Of a DNA stretch of 64,000 nucleotides, positions 39,065 to 50,200 are shown in pieces. Both the position numbers and the translations under genes were made by a program. Each line of letters opens with the position of its first letter. Within the stretch, counting starts at the first letter, position 1. The stretch comes from Corallococcus sp. NCRR. Its GTDB lineage: Bacteria > Myxococcota > Myxococcia > Myxococcales > Myxococcaceae. The notes beneath the pieces were generated by a model. It saw only the letters and a list, made by a program, of their open reading frames with translations. It had not been told where the DNA came from and searched no databases. Location: the NCBI RefSeq assembly GCF_026965535.1, contig NZ_CP114039.1:6138001-6202000 (forward strand). Direction: 5' to 3'.

Positions 39065-40903
39065 ATGGCGGAACAAGTCACGCGACAACAGAAGGCCCGG
39101 GAGCCTGTCGTCCCGGCGCAGCCTGGGATCCAGGCGAACCGCAGGATCGAGGATCACGCGCTCATCGGAAACATGCGCTCGGCGGCATTGGTCGCCCGGG
39201 ACGGGACCATCGACTGGTTGTGCTTGCCAGACTTCGACTCGGACGCCTGTTTCGCGAGCCTGCTCGGGACGGAGGAGAACGGCGAGTGGGCGCTGGGACC
39301 CAGGGAGTCCATCCAGAAGATCACCCGCCGCTATCGCAAGGACACCCTGATCCTCGAGACGGAGTTCACCTGCGGCTCGGGCACCGTCCGGTTGATCGAC
39401 TTCATGCCCGTCGGCCAGGAGTTCCCCAGGATCGTCCGGACGCTCGTGGGCGTGAAGGGGACGGTGGCGATGCACTCGAAGCTGACGCCACGCTTCGCCT
39501 TTGGCCGCTCCATCCCCAGGGTGGAGAGCATGGGCGGCTCGCTCCGTGCGTTCGCCGGCCCGGACGCGTTGTTCATCCGGCGCACGGACAGGGATACCGC
39601 GTCCCCGCTGGTCTCGAACTTCGAGGTGACCGAGGGCCAGCGGTTCTCCTGGGTGATGAGCTGGAACTACTCGTGGTTGGATCAGATCCCACCGAACCTG
39701 GATGCGGACCAGGCTGAACAGGAGACCCACCGCTACTGGACCCAGTGGGTGTCGCAGATCGTCCCGCCGCCCAGATACCGCGACGAGGTCGTCCGCTCCC
39801 TCATCACCATCAAGGCCTGCAGCTACGAGCGCACGGGCGGAATCGTGGCCGCGCCCACCACGTCGCTCCCGGAGACGCCGGGAGGTGAACGCAACTGGGA
39901 CTACCGCTTCACGTGGCTGCGTGACGCCGTGCTCGCGCACAACGCCCTGAACCGCGCGGGCCTGAACGACGAGGCAACCTCGTTCTGGAAGTGGGTGATG
40001 CGCGCCATCGCGGGAGACCCCGCCCAGATGCAGATCATGTACGGCATCCGAGGCGAGCGCCGCCTCACGGAGTCCGAGCTGGACTGGCTCGACGGTTACG
40101 GCGGAGCGAAGCCCGTGCGCATCGGCAACGGGGCCTACAACCAGTTCCAGCTCGACGTGCTCGGCGAGGTGGCCGCGGTGCTCTACGCGGGCGCGAAATA
40201 CTTCGGCGAGGTCGGCCCCGTCGCGCAGCGCGCGCTGCTCAACGTGGCCGAGCAGGCGATGAAGGTCTGGCGGCAGCCCGACAAGGGCATCTGGGAGATG
40301 CGCGGCCCCAACCGCCACTTCACCGCCTCCAAGGTGGCCGCGTGGGCGGCGATCGACCGGGCCATCAAGGCCTCGGATGAGACGAAGCTGACGGCCCCGA
40401 TGGAGCAACTGCTGGAAGCCCGGGAGAGCATCTTCGAGGAGGTCTGCGCGCAGGGCTTCAATCGCGAGATGAACAGCTTCGTGCAGTACTACGGCGGCAA
40501 GGACATGGACGCGAGCCTGCTCTACATCCCGATGACCGGCTTCCTTCCGGCAACGGACCCGCGGGTGGTGGGCACGGTGGAGTGCATCGAGCGCGAGCTG
40601 CTCCAGGACGGGCTGGTGCTCCGCTTCAAGCCGGACGCCACCGGCTCCGTGGACGGGCTCAGCGGAGAGGAGGGGACCTTCCTCGCGTGCTCGTTCTGGC
40701 TCGCCGGCACGTACCAGATGATGGGGCGCTTCGAGGATGCCCGGCGGCTGTTCGAGCACCTGCTGTCCTTGAGCAACGACCTGGGCCTGCTCGCCGAGGA
40801 GTACATGCCGAAGCTGCACGCGCAGCTGGGCAACTTCCCGCAGGCGTTCAGCCACTTCTCGCTCGTCAACGCGGCCTACATCCTCACCGAGCCCCGCGCC
40901 TGA
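39065..40903 (+). CDS. GH15 family glycoside hydrolase (glucoamylase/trehalase-like)
   Basis: A 612-residue cytoplasmic GH15 enzyme. It opens with the N-terminal beta domain: IGNMRSAALVARDGTIDWLCLPDFDSDACFA is highly typical. The catalytic (alpha/alpha)6 barrel starts near residue 240 with ERNWDYRFTWLRDA near 276, and continues with GNGAYNQFQLDVLGEV and GTFLACSFWLAGTYQMMGRFEDA. Members hydrolyse alpha-glucans or trehalose. ATG 39065 is chosen because AGGGGGAG lies 10 bases upstream; ATG 39041 is possible. It converges on the phosphoketolase gene in a sugar-metabolism cluster. Confidence 0.9.
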   Translation: MAEQVTRQQKAREPVVPAQPGIQANRRIEDHALIGNMRSAALVARDGTIDWLCLPDFDSDACFASLLGTEENGEWALGPRESIQKITRRYRKDTLILETEFTCGSGTVRLIDFMPVGQEFPRIVRTLVGVKGTVAMHSKLTPRFAFGRSIPRVESMGGSLRAFAGPDALFIRRTDRDTASPLVSNFEVTEGQRFSWVMSWNYSWLDQIPPNLDADQAEQETHRYWTQWVSQIVPPPRYRDEVVRSLITIKACSYERTGGIVAAPTTSLPETPGGERNWDYRFTWLRDAVLAHNALNRAGLNDEATSFWKWVMRAIAGDPAQMQIMYGIRGERRLTESELDWLDGYGGAKPVRIGNGAYNQFQLDVLGEVAAVLYAGAKYFGEVGPVAQRALLNVAEQAMKVWRQPDKGIWEMRGPNRHFTASKVAAWAAIDRAIKASDETKLTAPMEQLLEARESIFEEVCAQGFNREMNSFVQYYGGKDMDASLLYIPMTGFLPATDPRVVGTVECIERELLQDGLVLRFKPDATGSVDGLSGEEGTFLACSFWLAGTYQMMGRFEDARRLFEHLLSLSNDLGLLAEEYMPKLHAQLGNFPQAFSHFSLVNAAYILTEPRA

Positions 40904-40910
40904 CGCGGCG

Positions 40911-40941
40911 GCTCCCGGGCCTGCTTCCAGGGCCCGGGAGC
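40911..40941. terminator. bidirectional terminator
   Basis: Stem GCTCCCGGGCC (40911-40921) with GGCCCGGGAGC (40931-40941) in the 53-base gap between the convergent GH15 and phosphoketolase genes. Confidence 0.75.
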
Positions 40942-40956
40942 GCCGTGGCGCGAACC

Positions 40957-43425
40957 TCAGTCCGGCCAGGTCCAGCCCGCGACCTCGGGCCGGTCCCGGC
41001 CGTGCTCGTGCGCGTAGGCCAGGTTGTCGAGGATGGCGTTCTTCATCTCCTCCTTCAGGTGCCCCGCCTTCGCGCCCAGCCCCGGCACGCGGTCAATGAC
41101 GTCGATGACCAGGTGGTAGCGGGACGTCTCGTTGAGGATCGCCAGCTCGAAGGGCGTGTTGATGTTGCCCTTCTCCCGGTAGCCATGCACGTGCAGGTCT
41201 TCGTGGTCGATGAAGCGATAGGCCAGCTTGTGGATGAGTGACGCATAGCCGTGGAAGTTGAAGATGATGGGCTTGCCCGGCGGGAACAGGCTCTGGAACT
41301 CGCGTTGCGTGGACCCGTGCGGGTGATCCGCCGACGACTGGAGCTTGAACAGGTCGACGATGTTGATGAAGCGCAGCTTCAGGTGCGGTGCGCGCGCGCG
41401 CAGGATGGAGGCGGCGGCCAGGGCCTCCTGCGTCGCGACGTCACCGCAGCAGGCCATGATGACATCCGGCTCCACGTCCTCGTCCGTGCTGGCCCGCTTC
41501 CAGATGCCGAGCCCCTTGGCGCAGTGGGCGATGGCCTCGTCGATGCTGGTGAACTGCAGGTGCTTCTGCTTGTCCGCGACGATGACGTTGACGCAGTCGG
41601 TGCTGCGCAGGCACCGGTCCGCCACCACCAGCAGCGTGTTGGCATCCGGCGGCAGGTAGATGCGCGTGACCGAGCCGGACTTGTTCGTCACCAGGTCGAT
41701 GAAGCCCGGGTCCTGGTGTGAGAACCCGTTGTGGTCCTGACGCCACACCGTCGAGGACAGCAGGATGTTCTCCGACGCAACGGGCGCCCGCCATCTCACG
41801 TGGTTCTTGCTGATGTCCAACCACTTGGCGTGCTGGTTGAACATGGAGTCCACGACGTGGGCGAACGCCTCGTAGGTGTGGAAGAAGCCGTGGCGCCCCG
41901 TGAGCAGGTATCCCTCCAGCCAGCCCAGCAGCGTGTGCTCCGACAGCATCTCCATGACGCGGCCGTCCCGCGCGAGGTAGCCCCCGTCGGCATCCTCCGG
42001 CACCATCTTGGCCATCCACGTCTTGCCGCTCACCTCGTAGATGGCCTGGAGCCGGTTGGAGGCGGTCTCGTCCGGACCGAAGACGCGGAAGTTCGTCGGG
42101 TTGTCGCGCATGATGTCGCGCAGGAACTCGCCGAGCGGCTTCGTGTTCTCATGCAGCGTGGTGCCGCGCGAGCCGACCTTGACCGCGTAGTCGCGGAAGT
42201 CAGGCAGCCTGAGCGCCTTGCGGAGCAGGCCGCCGTTGGCGTGGGGGTTCGCGCTCATCCGCCGGATTCCCTTGGGCGCGAGCGACCGGAGCTCCGGCAT
42301 CAGCTGTCCCGTCGCGTCGAACAGCTCCTCGGGCCGGTAGCCGCGCATCCAGTCCTCGAGCGCCTTCAGGTGGGCCGGGTTGCCTCGCACGTCGCCGAAG
42401 GGGACCTGGTGCGAGCGCCAGCTTCCCTCCAGCTTGTGCCCGTCCAGCTCCTTTGGACCGGTCCATCCCTTGGGCGAGCGCAGGATGATCATGGGCCAGC
42501 GCGGACGCGTCGGGGTGTCCGTCAGCCGCGCCGTCTTCTGCAGGGCGCGGATCTCCTCGACGGCCTGCTCCAGGGTCTCCGCCATCTTCTGGTGCATCTG
42601 GGCCGGGTCGCTGCCCTCGACGAAGTAGGGCTTGTAGCCGTAGCCGACGAACAGCGCCTCCAGTTCCTCCGGGCTGATGCGGGAGAGGATGGTCGGGTTG
42701 GCGATCTTGTACCCGTTGAGGTTCAGGATGGGCAGCACGGCGCCGTCCCGCACGGGGTTGAGGAACTTGTTCGAGTGCCAGGCCGTCGCGAGCGGCCCCG
42801 TCTCGGCCTCGCCGTCCCCCACGACGCAGGCGACGATGAGGTCCGGGTTGTCGAAGGCCATGCCGTACGCGTGGGAGAGGCTGTAGCCCAGCTCGCCGCC
42901 TTCGTGGATGGAGCCGGGCGTCTCCGGGGTGACGTGGCTGCCGATGTGCCCGGGGAAGGAGAACTGCTTGAAGAACTTTCGCATCCCCTCCGCGTCCATG
43001 CTCTTGTCCGGATAGACCTCCGAGTAGGTGCCCTCCAGGTACGCCGGCCCGAGCACGCCCGGAGCGCCGTGGCCCGGCCCGGCCACGAAGATGACGTCGA
43101 GGTTCTGCTCGACGATGAGCCGGTTCAGGTGGACCCAGATGAACGAGAGCGCCGGGCTCGCGCCCCAGTGGCCGAGCAGCCGGTACTTCACGTCCTTCGG
43201 CGTCAGGGGCCGTCGCAGCAGCGGGTTGTCCTGGAGGTAGATCATCCCCACCGACAGGTAGTTGCACGCCCGCCAGTACGCGTTCATCAACTCCACTTCC
43301 CTGGCGGTGAGCGGTCCCTCGCCCCGGGTCCGCTCGCGGCCTGGAGCAGAGGGCCCCGGGCCGTGCTCCCTGGCGGACAACGGCGACCCATCCTCCATCG
43401 CTTCCGTTCCTTCGGGGTGTGCCAT
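40957..43425 (-). CDS. xfp: phosphoketolase (xylulose-5-P / fructose-6-P)
   Basis: Thiamine-diphosphate enzyme of 822 residues that splits xylulose 5-phosphate or fructose 6-phosphate with phosphate to acetyl phosphate and a smaller sugar phosphate. Family-typical segments are [68 protein letters not shown] and the ThDP-binding [19 protein letters not shown]. Length is normal. The first 35 residues are a Gly/Pro/Glu-rich extension. ATG 43425 follows GGGAGGC. It starts 13 bases after the aldolase gene, so fba-xfp form one operon, a route from fructose phosphates to acetyl phosphate. Confidence 0.96.
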   Translation of the reverse strand: MAHPEGTEAMEDGSPLSAREHGPGPSAPGRERTRGEGPLTAREVELMNAYWRACNYLSVGMIYLQDNPLLRRPLTPKDVKYRLLGHWGASPALSFIWVHLNRLIVEQNLDVIFVAGPGHGAPGVLGPAYLEGTYSEVYPDKSMDAEGMRKFFKQFSFPGHIGSHVTPETPGSIHEGGELGYSLSHAYGMAFDNPDLIVACVVGDGEAETGPLATAWHSNKFLNPVRDGAVLPILNLNGYKIANPTILSRISPEELEALFVGYGYKPYFVEGSDPAQMHQKMAETLEQAVEEIRALQKTARLTDTPTRPRWPMIILRSPKGWTGPKELDGHKLEGSWRSHQVPFGDVRGNPAHLKALEDWMRGYRPEELFDATGQLMPELRSLAPKGIRRMSANPHANGGLLRKALRLPDFRDYAVKVGSRGTTLHENTKPLGEFLRDIMRDNPTNFRVFGPDETASNRLQAIYEVSGKTWMAKMVPEDADGGYLARDGRVMEMLSEHTLLGWLEGYLLTGRHGFFHTYEAFAHVVDSMFNQHAKWLDISKNHVRWRAPVASENILLSSTVWRQDHNGFSHQDPGFIDLVTNKSGSVTRIYLPPDANTLLVVADRCLRSTDCVNVIVADKQKHLQFTSIDEAIAHCAKGLGIWKRASTDEDVEPDVIMACCGDVATQEALAAASILRARAPHLKLRFINIVDLFKLQSSADHPHGSTQREFQSLFPPGKPIIFNFHGYASLIHKLAYRFIDHEDLHVHGYREKGNINTPFELAILNETSRYHLVIDVIDRVPGLGAKAGHLKEEMKNAILDNLAYAHEHGRDRPEVAGWTWPD

Positions 43426-43438
43426 GAGATGCCTCCCA

Positions 43439-44503
43439 TCAGTGGTGGATGTGGAGCGTGGAGTCGGAGGGGGCGAAGCCCGCTTCGCCCTCCATGTCCG
43501 CGCTGTACGCGCCCTGGGCCGCCGCGCTGTCACACAGGGCGCGGTGGTGGAACGCCCGCTGGGCGGCGGGCACGCGCGCGCTCTGGCCCCGCCAGGCTTC
43601 GAGCGCCTCGTCCTGCAGCGCGCGTCCGAAGGAGAAGCTCAGTGTCCAGGGCTTCGGGCCTTCCAGCGCGTTGATGGCGTTGAGGTGCTCCGTGGCCAGG
43701 ACCGCGTCCTGTCCGCCGGACAGGAAGACGATTCCAGGGACCGCGGGTGGCACGTGGCGCCTCAGGACGCGCAACGTCGCCTCCGCCACCTCCGCCACCG
43801 GGACGTGCCTCGCGAAGCCGTGGCCGGCGGTGACCATGTTCGGCTTGAGCAACAGCCCTTCCAGGGACGCCCCCGCGGCGAAGAGCTCATCGAAGACCGC
43901 CTGCAGCACGCGCCCCGTCACGTCCTCGCACGGCTCGAGCGCGTGCGCGCCCTCCATCAGGACCTCGGGCTCCACGATGGGCACCAGGCCCTGCTCCTGG
44001 CAGAGGGTGGCGTAGCGCGCGAGCGCGTGCGCGTTCGCGTGGATGCACGCCGCGGTGGGCAGCCCGGCGCGGATGACGAAGACCGCGCGCCACTTGGCGA
44101 AGCGCGCGCCCAGTTCGCGGTACTCCTCGAGCCGCGCGCGCAAGCCGTCGAGCCCTTCCGTGACGGACTCTCCCGGCGCGCCGGCCAGGGGGTGGACGCC
44201 TGCGTCGACCTTGATGCCGGGGATGATGCCTCGGTCCGCCAGCAGCTCGACCAGCGGAGCTCCAGCCTCGCTGCGCTGATGGATCGTCTCGTCCTGCATG
44301 ATGACACCGCCGATGAACCCGGCGATGCCGGGCGTACCGAAGAGCAGCTCCCGGTACGCGCGGCGGCTGTCCGCGGTCGACTCGATTGCGCGCGCGGTCA
44401 GGCGCTTCGTGATCGTGGCGACCGTCTCATCCGCCGCCAGGATGCCCTTTCCGTCCGCGATGATGGCTCGCGCGGTTTCACCGAGTCCTGGCATCGTCGA
44501 CAT
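43439..44503 (-). CDS. fructose-bisphosphate aldolase, class I
   Basis: A 354-residue Schiff-base aldolase that splits fructose 1,6-bisphosphate. The animal/plant-type class I signature is clear: [29 protein letters not shown] [27 protein letters not shown], the Schiff-base lysine in [13 protein letters not shown] near residue 217, and [32 protein letters not shown] precedes ATG 44503. It is the first gene of an operon with phosphoketolase and is divergent from the double HAD gene across 198 bases. Confidence 0.95.
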   Translation of the reverse strand: MSTMPGLGETARAIIADGKGILAADETVATITKRLTARAIESTADSRRAYRELLFGTPGIAGFIGGVIMQDETIHQRSEAGAPLVELLADRGIIPGIKVDAGVHPLAGAPGESVTEGLDGLRARLEEYRELGARFAKWRAVFVIRAGLPTAACIHANAHALARYATLCQEQGLVPIVEPEVLMEGAHALEPCEDVTGRVLQAVFDELFAAGASLEGLLLKPNMVTAGHGFARHVPVAEVAEATLRVLRRHVPPAVPGIVFLSGGQDAVLATEHLNAINALEGPKPWTLSFSFGRALQDEALEAWRGQSARVPAAQRAFHHRALCDSAAAQGAYSADMEGEAGFAPSDSTLHIHH

Positions 44504-44701
44504 GTGGTCCTCCCATCCCCCCGGAGGGAAACCTGAGGGCGCCCCGGTGCGCCAACAACGGGCGGTGGGGCGCTCGGCAACGGGTCTGCCTTTGAGCGCC
44601 AGGCTGGATGGTACGGCCCACGTCGCGATGCCATCTTGATGCAGGCCCACTGTCACCGAGGACGCCCGGTGTGTGGAGGCGGCGGGCGGGCGGAGACAGC
44701 C

Positions 44702-46201
44702 ATGACCATCAAGTTGCTCATCGCGGACGTCGACGGGACCCTGGTGACGCGGGACAAGATCCTCACCCCGCGAACCTGCGAGGCCGTCGCCCGGCTGCGC
44801 GCCAGCGGTATCCAGTTCACCCTCACGAGCGGGCGGCCGCCGCGTGGGATGGCGGGGTTGGTGGCCTCGTTGAAGCTCACCGCGCCCCTGGCTGCCTTCA
44901 ACGGCGGCGTCTACGTCAAACCCGATCTCACAACGGTGCTGGCGCAGCGGACCCTGCCGCCCGCCATTGCCAGACAGGCCGTCGACTTCATGCTCCAGGC
45001 GGGCCTGGATGTCTGGGTCTACCAGGGGGCGGAGTGGTTCCTGCGCGCCCCCGAGGCCTTCCGCGTGGCGCGCGAGCGGAGCAACGTCGGGTTCGACCCG
45101 GTCGTCATCGCGGACCTGCACGGTGCGCTCGATGAAGTCATCAAGCTCGTCGGGGTGAGCGAGGACACGGCGAAGGTCGCGCGCTGCGAAGTGGAGCTCG
45201 CCTTGCGGCTGGGCACCGAGGCCTCTGCGGCGCGTTCGACGCCCTATTACGTCGACGTCACGCACCCTGAAGCGAACAAGGGGATGGTCGTGCGCGAGGC
45301 CGCGCGTCTGCTCGGGCTTCCCCTGGAGCAGATCGCTGCCATCGGGGACATGGCCAACGACCTGCCCATGTTGAGCATCGCCGGCATGGGCATCGCCATG
45401 GGCAACGCCAGCCCGGAGGTCCAGCGGCCTGCGCGCCACGTCACGCGCACCAACGACGAGGAGGGCTTCGCCCACGCGGTGGACACCTTCATCCTGGGCC
45501 AGCCGCCCCTCGCGCGGACGAAGCTGGGACTTCCGCCGCGCGCGCGGGCCTGCCTCTTCGGCCTCGACGGCGTCCTCACGCAGACGGCCAGCTTCCACGC
45601 CCGGGCCTGGAAGCAGCTGTGCGACTACTACCTGCGGCAGCGGGCGCGGTCCTCACGTCAGCCCTTCATCCCCTTCGACCTGGTGCGCGACTACAGCCGC
45701 TACTTCGACGGCAAGCCGCCCCTGGAAGGCATCCACGCGTTCCTCGATGCCCGCGGCATTGAACTGCCGGAGGGCACGGTCCACGCGCTGAACGACCGCA
45801 AGGGCGAGCTCCTGGTGGAGCTGCTCCGGCAGGAGCGGGTGGACACCTACGAGGGGACGGTCCGCTACGTCCAGGCGGCGCGCGCCGAGGGACTCCGGAC
45901 CGCGGCCGTCTCCGCGAGCAGGCACGGCGCGGAGCTGCTCCAGTCCGCCGGCATCCCGGCGCTCTTCGACGCGCGGCTGGACGCCACGCAGCCCCCCGAG
46001 CTCTACCTCGCGGCCGTCCGGGCCCTCGGTGTGGACGCCGACGATGCGGTCCTCTTCGAGGACACACCCGGCGGCGTCGCGGCCGCGAGGGCCGCCCACT
46101 TCGCCTATGTCATTGGCGTCGACAGGGTGGGCCAGCCTGCCGAGCTGCGCCGCCACGGCGCGGACCTCGTGGTGGCGGACCCCGCCGTCCTCCTCGGCTA
46201 G
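44702..46201 (+). CDS. fusion of Cof-type HAD phosphatase and degenerate beta-PGM-like HAD
   Basis: A 499-residue tandem HAD protein. Domain 1 (about residues 1-270) is a Cof/IIB sugar phosphatase: nucleophile motif IADVDGTLV, TSGRPP and the late GDMANDLPML, all intact. Domain 2 (about 280-495) follows the beta-phosphoglucomutase branch (FHARAWKQLCDYY, AVSASRHGAELLQSAGI, LFEDTPGGVAAARAAHFAYVIGVDR), but its motif I reads FGLDGVLTQTA. The nucleophile Asp of DLDGV is Gly287 (codon GGC, one base from GAC). Domain 2 is therefore probably not a working phosphotransferase and may bind sugar phosphate as a regulator. ATG 44702 leads straight into domain 1. Context is sugar-phosphate metabolism. Confidence 0.85.
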   Translation: MTIKLLIADVDGTLVTRDKILTPRTCEAVARLRASGIQFTLTSGRPPRGMAGLVASLKLTAPLAAFNGGVYVKPDLTTVLAQRTLPPAIARQAVDFMLQAGLDVWVYQGAEWFLRAPEAFRVARERSNVGFDPVVIADLHGALDEVIKLVGVSEDTAKVARCEVELALRLGTEASAARSTPYYVDVTHPEANKGMVVREAARLLGLPLEQIAAIGDMANDLPMLSIAGMGIAMGNASPEVQRPARHVTRTNDEEGFAHAVDTFILGQPPLARTKLGLPPRARACLFGLDGVLTQTASFHARAWKQLCDYYLRQRARSSRQPFIPFDLVRDYSRYFDGKPPLEGIHAFLDARGIELPEGTVHALNDRKGELLVELLRQERVDTYEGTVRYVQAARAEGLRTAAVSASRHGAELLQSAGIPALFDARLDATQPPELYLAAVRALGVDADDAVLFEDTPGGVAAARAAHFAYVIGVDRVGQPAELRRHGADLVVADPAVLLG

Positions 46202-46247
46202 GACGAAGCCTCCCTCCGGACGACGGAAGCGCTATCCTCCCGCTCCC

Positions 46248-47111
46248 ATGAAAGTCCTTGAACGAGGCAGTGCTCCCCTTGCGCCGCTGCGGCTCAGCCC
46301 TCTCGTGGGGAGCGTGCAACGCATCCGCGTCCGCTCCGAAAGCCAGGGCGCCATCAAGGACGCGGGCCAGAAGACGCCGCTCCCGCCCGTTCCCGGCGTC
46401 CAGATGGTGCTCGCCGCGGAGGTGCTCAGCGTGTCCGCTTCCGGAGAGGTGCGCTTCCAGTTCACGCTCGAAAACGCGGCGCTCCTCATCCAGCCCGGCA
46501 CGCCGCCCCAGGCCGTGGAGAAGCTCCATGCGCAGCTGGAACCGCTGCCCGGACTGACGGGTGAGGGCCGCGTGGGCGCGGACGGACGCTCCCAGGGCTT
46601 CACGCTGAAGCTGCCCAAGGACATGGCCGCCCCCGTGCGCACCCAGCTCCAGCAGGCGACGGCCACCCTCGCGGGCCTCGGGCGCATGCTGCCCACCGAT
46701 GCCGTGGGGCTGGGGGCCCGCTGGTCACCTCCCTTGCCCGGCAAGGGGCCCCTCGCCGGAGCCCGGACCACCCTGGAGCTCAAGAAGCGGGAGGCCACGG
46801 GCTTCGGCCTGCGATTGGAGCTGGAGTCCACCTCCAAGCCCCAGCCCGCGCCGGACAACCTCCGCACGAAGAAGGGCGGCGAATCCCTCACCACCTACGT
46901 GCGAGGTCAGGGCGGCTGCACGTTCAGCCTGGATCGTTTGTGGCCCACGCGCTTCGAGCTGGACGTCGAGACGCGTCTGGCATTGCGCGCGGAGGACAAG
47001 GACGCCCCCCGTCGCATGGACAGCTTCGCGACGCTTCAGATGCGCCTGCGCGAGCTGTCGTTCAGTCCTCCCAAGCCCCAGGCCGCTCCCGCCCGCGCCA
47101 GCCGGCGCTGA
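46248..47111 (+). CDS. hypothetical protein, 287 aa
   Basis: A soluble protein with no cysteine-rich or membrane segment and no recognised family. The sequence alternates strands throughout (VQMVLAAEVLSVSASGEVRFQFTLENAALLIQ, TTLELKKREATGFGLRLELES, RFELDVETRLAL), suggesting an all-beta, lipid- or polymer-binding type fold. The C-terminus is Pro/Ala/Arg-rich. ATG 46248 begins MKVLERG and lies 46 bases after the HAD gene. No convincing signal peptide. Function unknown. Confidence 0.68.
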   Translation: MKVLERGSAPLAPLRLSPLVGSVQRIRVRSESQGAIKDAGQKTPLPPVPGVQMVLAAEVLSVSASGEVRFQFTLENAALLIQPGTPPQAVEKLHAQLEPLPGLTGEGRVGADGRSQGFTLKLPKDMAAPVRTQLQQATATLAGLGRMLPTDAVGLGARWSPPLPGKGPLAGARTTLELKKREATGFGLRLELESTSKPQPAPDNLRTKKGGESLTTYVRGQGGCTFSLDRLWPTRFELDVETRLALRAEDKDAPRRMDSFATLQMRLRELSFSPPKPQAAPARASRR

Positions 47112-47264
47112 GCGGTGCCCAACCCATGGTAATTCCAGGGTTTCTGTCCAGCCGCGACAGGGGACGCAACCGCGAGTCCCTTTGATGGATAATCAGCCGA
47201 GGGGTTTTGTGGGCCCGATGTGAGCGGCCCTCATCAATTTGCTGCGCCCGATTGGGGGAAGCGC

Positions 47265-50200
47265 ATGGGTATCGACGGAACTGGTAGCAATCGTCCTCGG
47301 CAGCCGGTCACGACACAGCCTCCGGTGGTTGCGCCACCGCCGCCGCCTCCGCCTCCGCCCGCGAATGTCGCGACGAAGCCCGCGGCGAACACCGTCCCGG
47401 CCAACGCACAGTCCAGCTTCGACCGGACCGCGCCCCGGGAAGGCCCGCAGATTGCCCCGCCGGCCAGCTCGCTGCTGACGGAGAACACCCAGGACGCGCA
47501 GGCCAACTGCCTGGACAAGGCGGCGGACTGGGTGGACACGGCGACCCCCGCGCTGCGGGCCCGCTCGGAGCTGGTGTTCCTCAAGGACACGCGTCCCGGC
47601 CAGGAGGGGCAGACCGGCCACGTCATCGTGCGGCAGGGTGAGCGCGTCGTCGACCCCTCCAGCGGCAAGAGCTACGACAACCTCCAGGCCTTCCTGAAGG
47701 AGCAGCCGCAGTACCGGCAGTCTGGGACGCTGCCGGCGACCTCCGCCCACAAGATCTTCTCCGCGCCCCCGGGCTCGCCGGAGCGTCAGAAGGCCATCGC
47801 GGACGCGAAGGTCACGCCCGAGCTCCAGCGCATGATGGTCGCGGACTCGCCCCCGGGCACGACGACCGCGAGCCCCGCTAAGGCCCCCGCGACCCCCGCG
47901 TACACCGCCGAGCAGGCCAGCAAGGACGCCACCGCGCTCTACGAGGCCACGGACGGCGGCGTCACCGGGTGGGGGACCGACGAGGACAAGATCTTCCAGA
48001 CGCTCGAGGGCAAGACGCCCGAGCAGATCAACCTCATCCGCCAGGCCTACAAGGACCACTACAACAAGGACCTGGACGCCAAGCTCCAGGACGAACTGGG
48101 CGGAGACGACTGGACGCGCGCCCAGGCGATGCTGAAGGGCGACACCGCGAAGAACGACGCGGTCGTCATCCAGTCCGAGCTGGACGGCGTGTTCGGCTCC
48201 TCGGAAGAGGTCCTCAAGACGCTGGAGAAGCGCTCGCCCGAGGAGCGCAAGGCCATTGCCCAGAAGTTCGCGGAGCAGAACGGCGGCGCCCCGGCGGGTC
48301 AGTCCGCCGAGGACTTCATGCTCTCCAAGCTGGGCAAGGAGCTGGACTCGGGCGAGATGTCGCGCGCCCGGAGCCTGCTGGGCGCGAGCCAGGCCCAGAC
48401 GCCCCAGCAGAAGCTGGAGCTGGAGACCCAGGCGCTCAAGGACGGCCTGAAGCGGGACATGGACGGCCTGGGCACCGACGAGGACCGCATCTTCGAGCGC
48501 CTGGAGAAGGCGACGCCCGAACAGCGCGCCCTGCTGGCCAAGGACCCCGCCGTCGCCGCGCGCCTCAAGGACGAGCTGGGCAGCGAGGACTACGACCGCG
48601 CCATGGGCCTGCTCCAGGGCACTCCCGGCCAGGCGGACGCGGCGCGCATCCGCGACGCCATGAGCGGCTGGACGGGCGCGGACGAAAAGGGCGTGCGCAA
48701 GGTGCTGGAGGGCAAGACGCCCGCCCAGCTCGACGCCATCAAGAGCGAATACCAGCGGCAGACCGGCAAGTCGCTGGAGAGCGAGATCCGCGGCTGGGGC
48801 GGCGCGGACGCGGACGTGACGCTGCGGCTGCTCAACCCTCCCGCGCCGGGCGACAAGAAGGCGCAGGCCGAGGCCGCCGCCGAGAAGCTCCACCTCGCGA
48901 TGGACGGCCTGGGCACCGACGAGGACGCCATCCGCCAGACGCTGGAGGGCAAGTCCAAGCCCGAGCTCGACGACATCGCCGCGGCCTACAAGGAGAAGTA
49001 CGGCAAGGACCTGCGCGCGGAGCTGGACTCGGAGCTGGACGGGCGCGACGAGCTGGAGCTGCTCAAGCAGGACTACGACCTGGGCGCGGTCAACCCCAAC
49101 GATCCCAACGCCGCGCAGGAGCGCGTGCGCCGCCTGCGTGAACAGCAGGCGAACGAGTCGGGTTTCGGCGCCTCGGTGCTCGGCGGCGTCCAGCGGGCCC
49201 TCAAGGGCGAGTCCGACAACGACCTCATCAACAACAACCTGGCGCGGGCGGAGACCGCCATCCAGACCGGCGACACGCAGCGGGCCAACACGCTCACCGG
49301 CTATGCCGCGGACGACGTGAAGTCGCTCCAGACGAGCAAGGACTCGCTGGCGGACGGCGCGGCCAGCGCCGCCGTCGTCGTGGTCACCACCGCGGCCGTC
49401 ATCGGCACGGGTGGCGCGGCCACGCCGCTGGCCATCGCGGGCTACGCGGCCCTGGGCGCGGCGACGCGCGTGGGGACGTACGCGGCCCTCCAGGGTGACG
49501 CGGCCGGCGGACAGGAGCTGCTGCGCCAGGCGGGCATTGGCGCGGTGGAGGGCGGCACGGCGGTGCTGCCGGTGGGGAAGGGCGCCGGGGCCGTGACGGC
49601 CGGGGCCCGGACGGGCGCCACCACCGCGGCGAAGGAGGTCGCGGGCACCGCGGTGCGCGAGACGGTGGAGACGTCTGTCAAGGCCGCGGCCATCCAGGGC
49701 GCGAAGGAAGGCGCGGTGGGCGGCGCCGCGGGTGGCGCCTTCGACGCGGCCACGCGCAGCGAGACGTGGGAGAACGGCGTCGTCAACGGCTTCGTCGAGG
49801 TGGGCAAGCGGGCCGCCATCGACGGCACGGTGGGCGCGGCGACCGGTGGCGTGGTGGGCGCGGGCACGGCCAAGGCCGGGCAGCTCATCCGCGAGGTGCG
49901 GGCCAAGGGCGCCCTGGAGACGAACGGCCCCCACATCCGCTTCACGACCTCCGAGGGCCGCGTCTTCGAAGGCACGGTGACGCCGGAGAACGCCAAGGAC
50001 GTCCTCAAGCTCGTCAAGGCCGCGGACCTGCGCACGGGCAAGACGGCCGGCAGCTACGAGGTCCGTCAGGCCATCCTGGAGCGCTCGGGCGGCAAGGTCA
50101 GCACCTTCGAGGCCTTCACCGTCGGCGAGCCCCCCAAGGACGGCTCGCTGTGGACGTGGCTGGAGGAGCCCAAGAACTGGGTCCCGGAGCGGCGGGAGCT

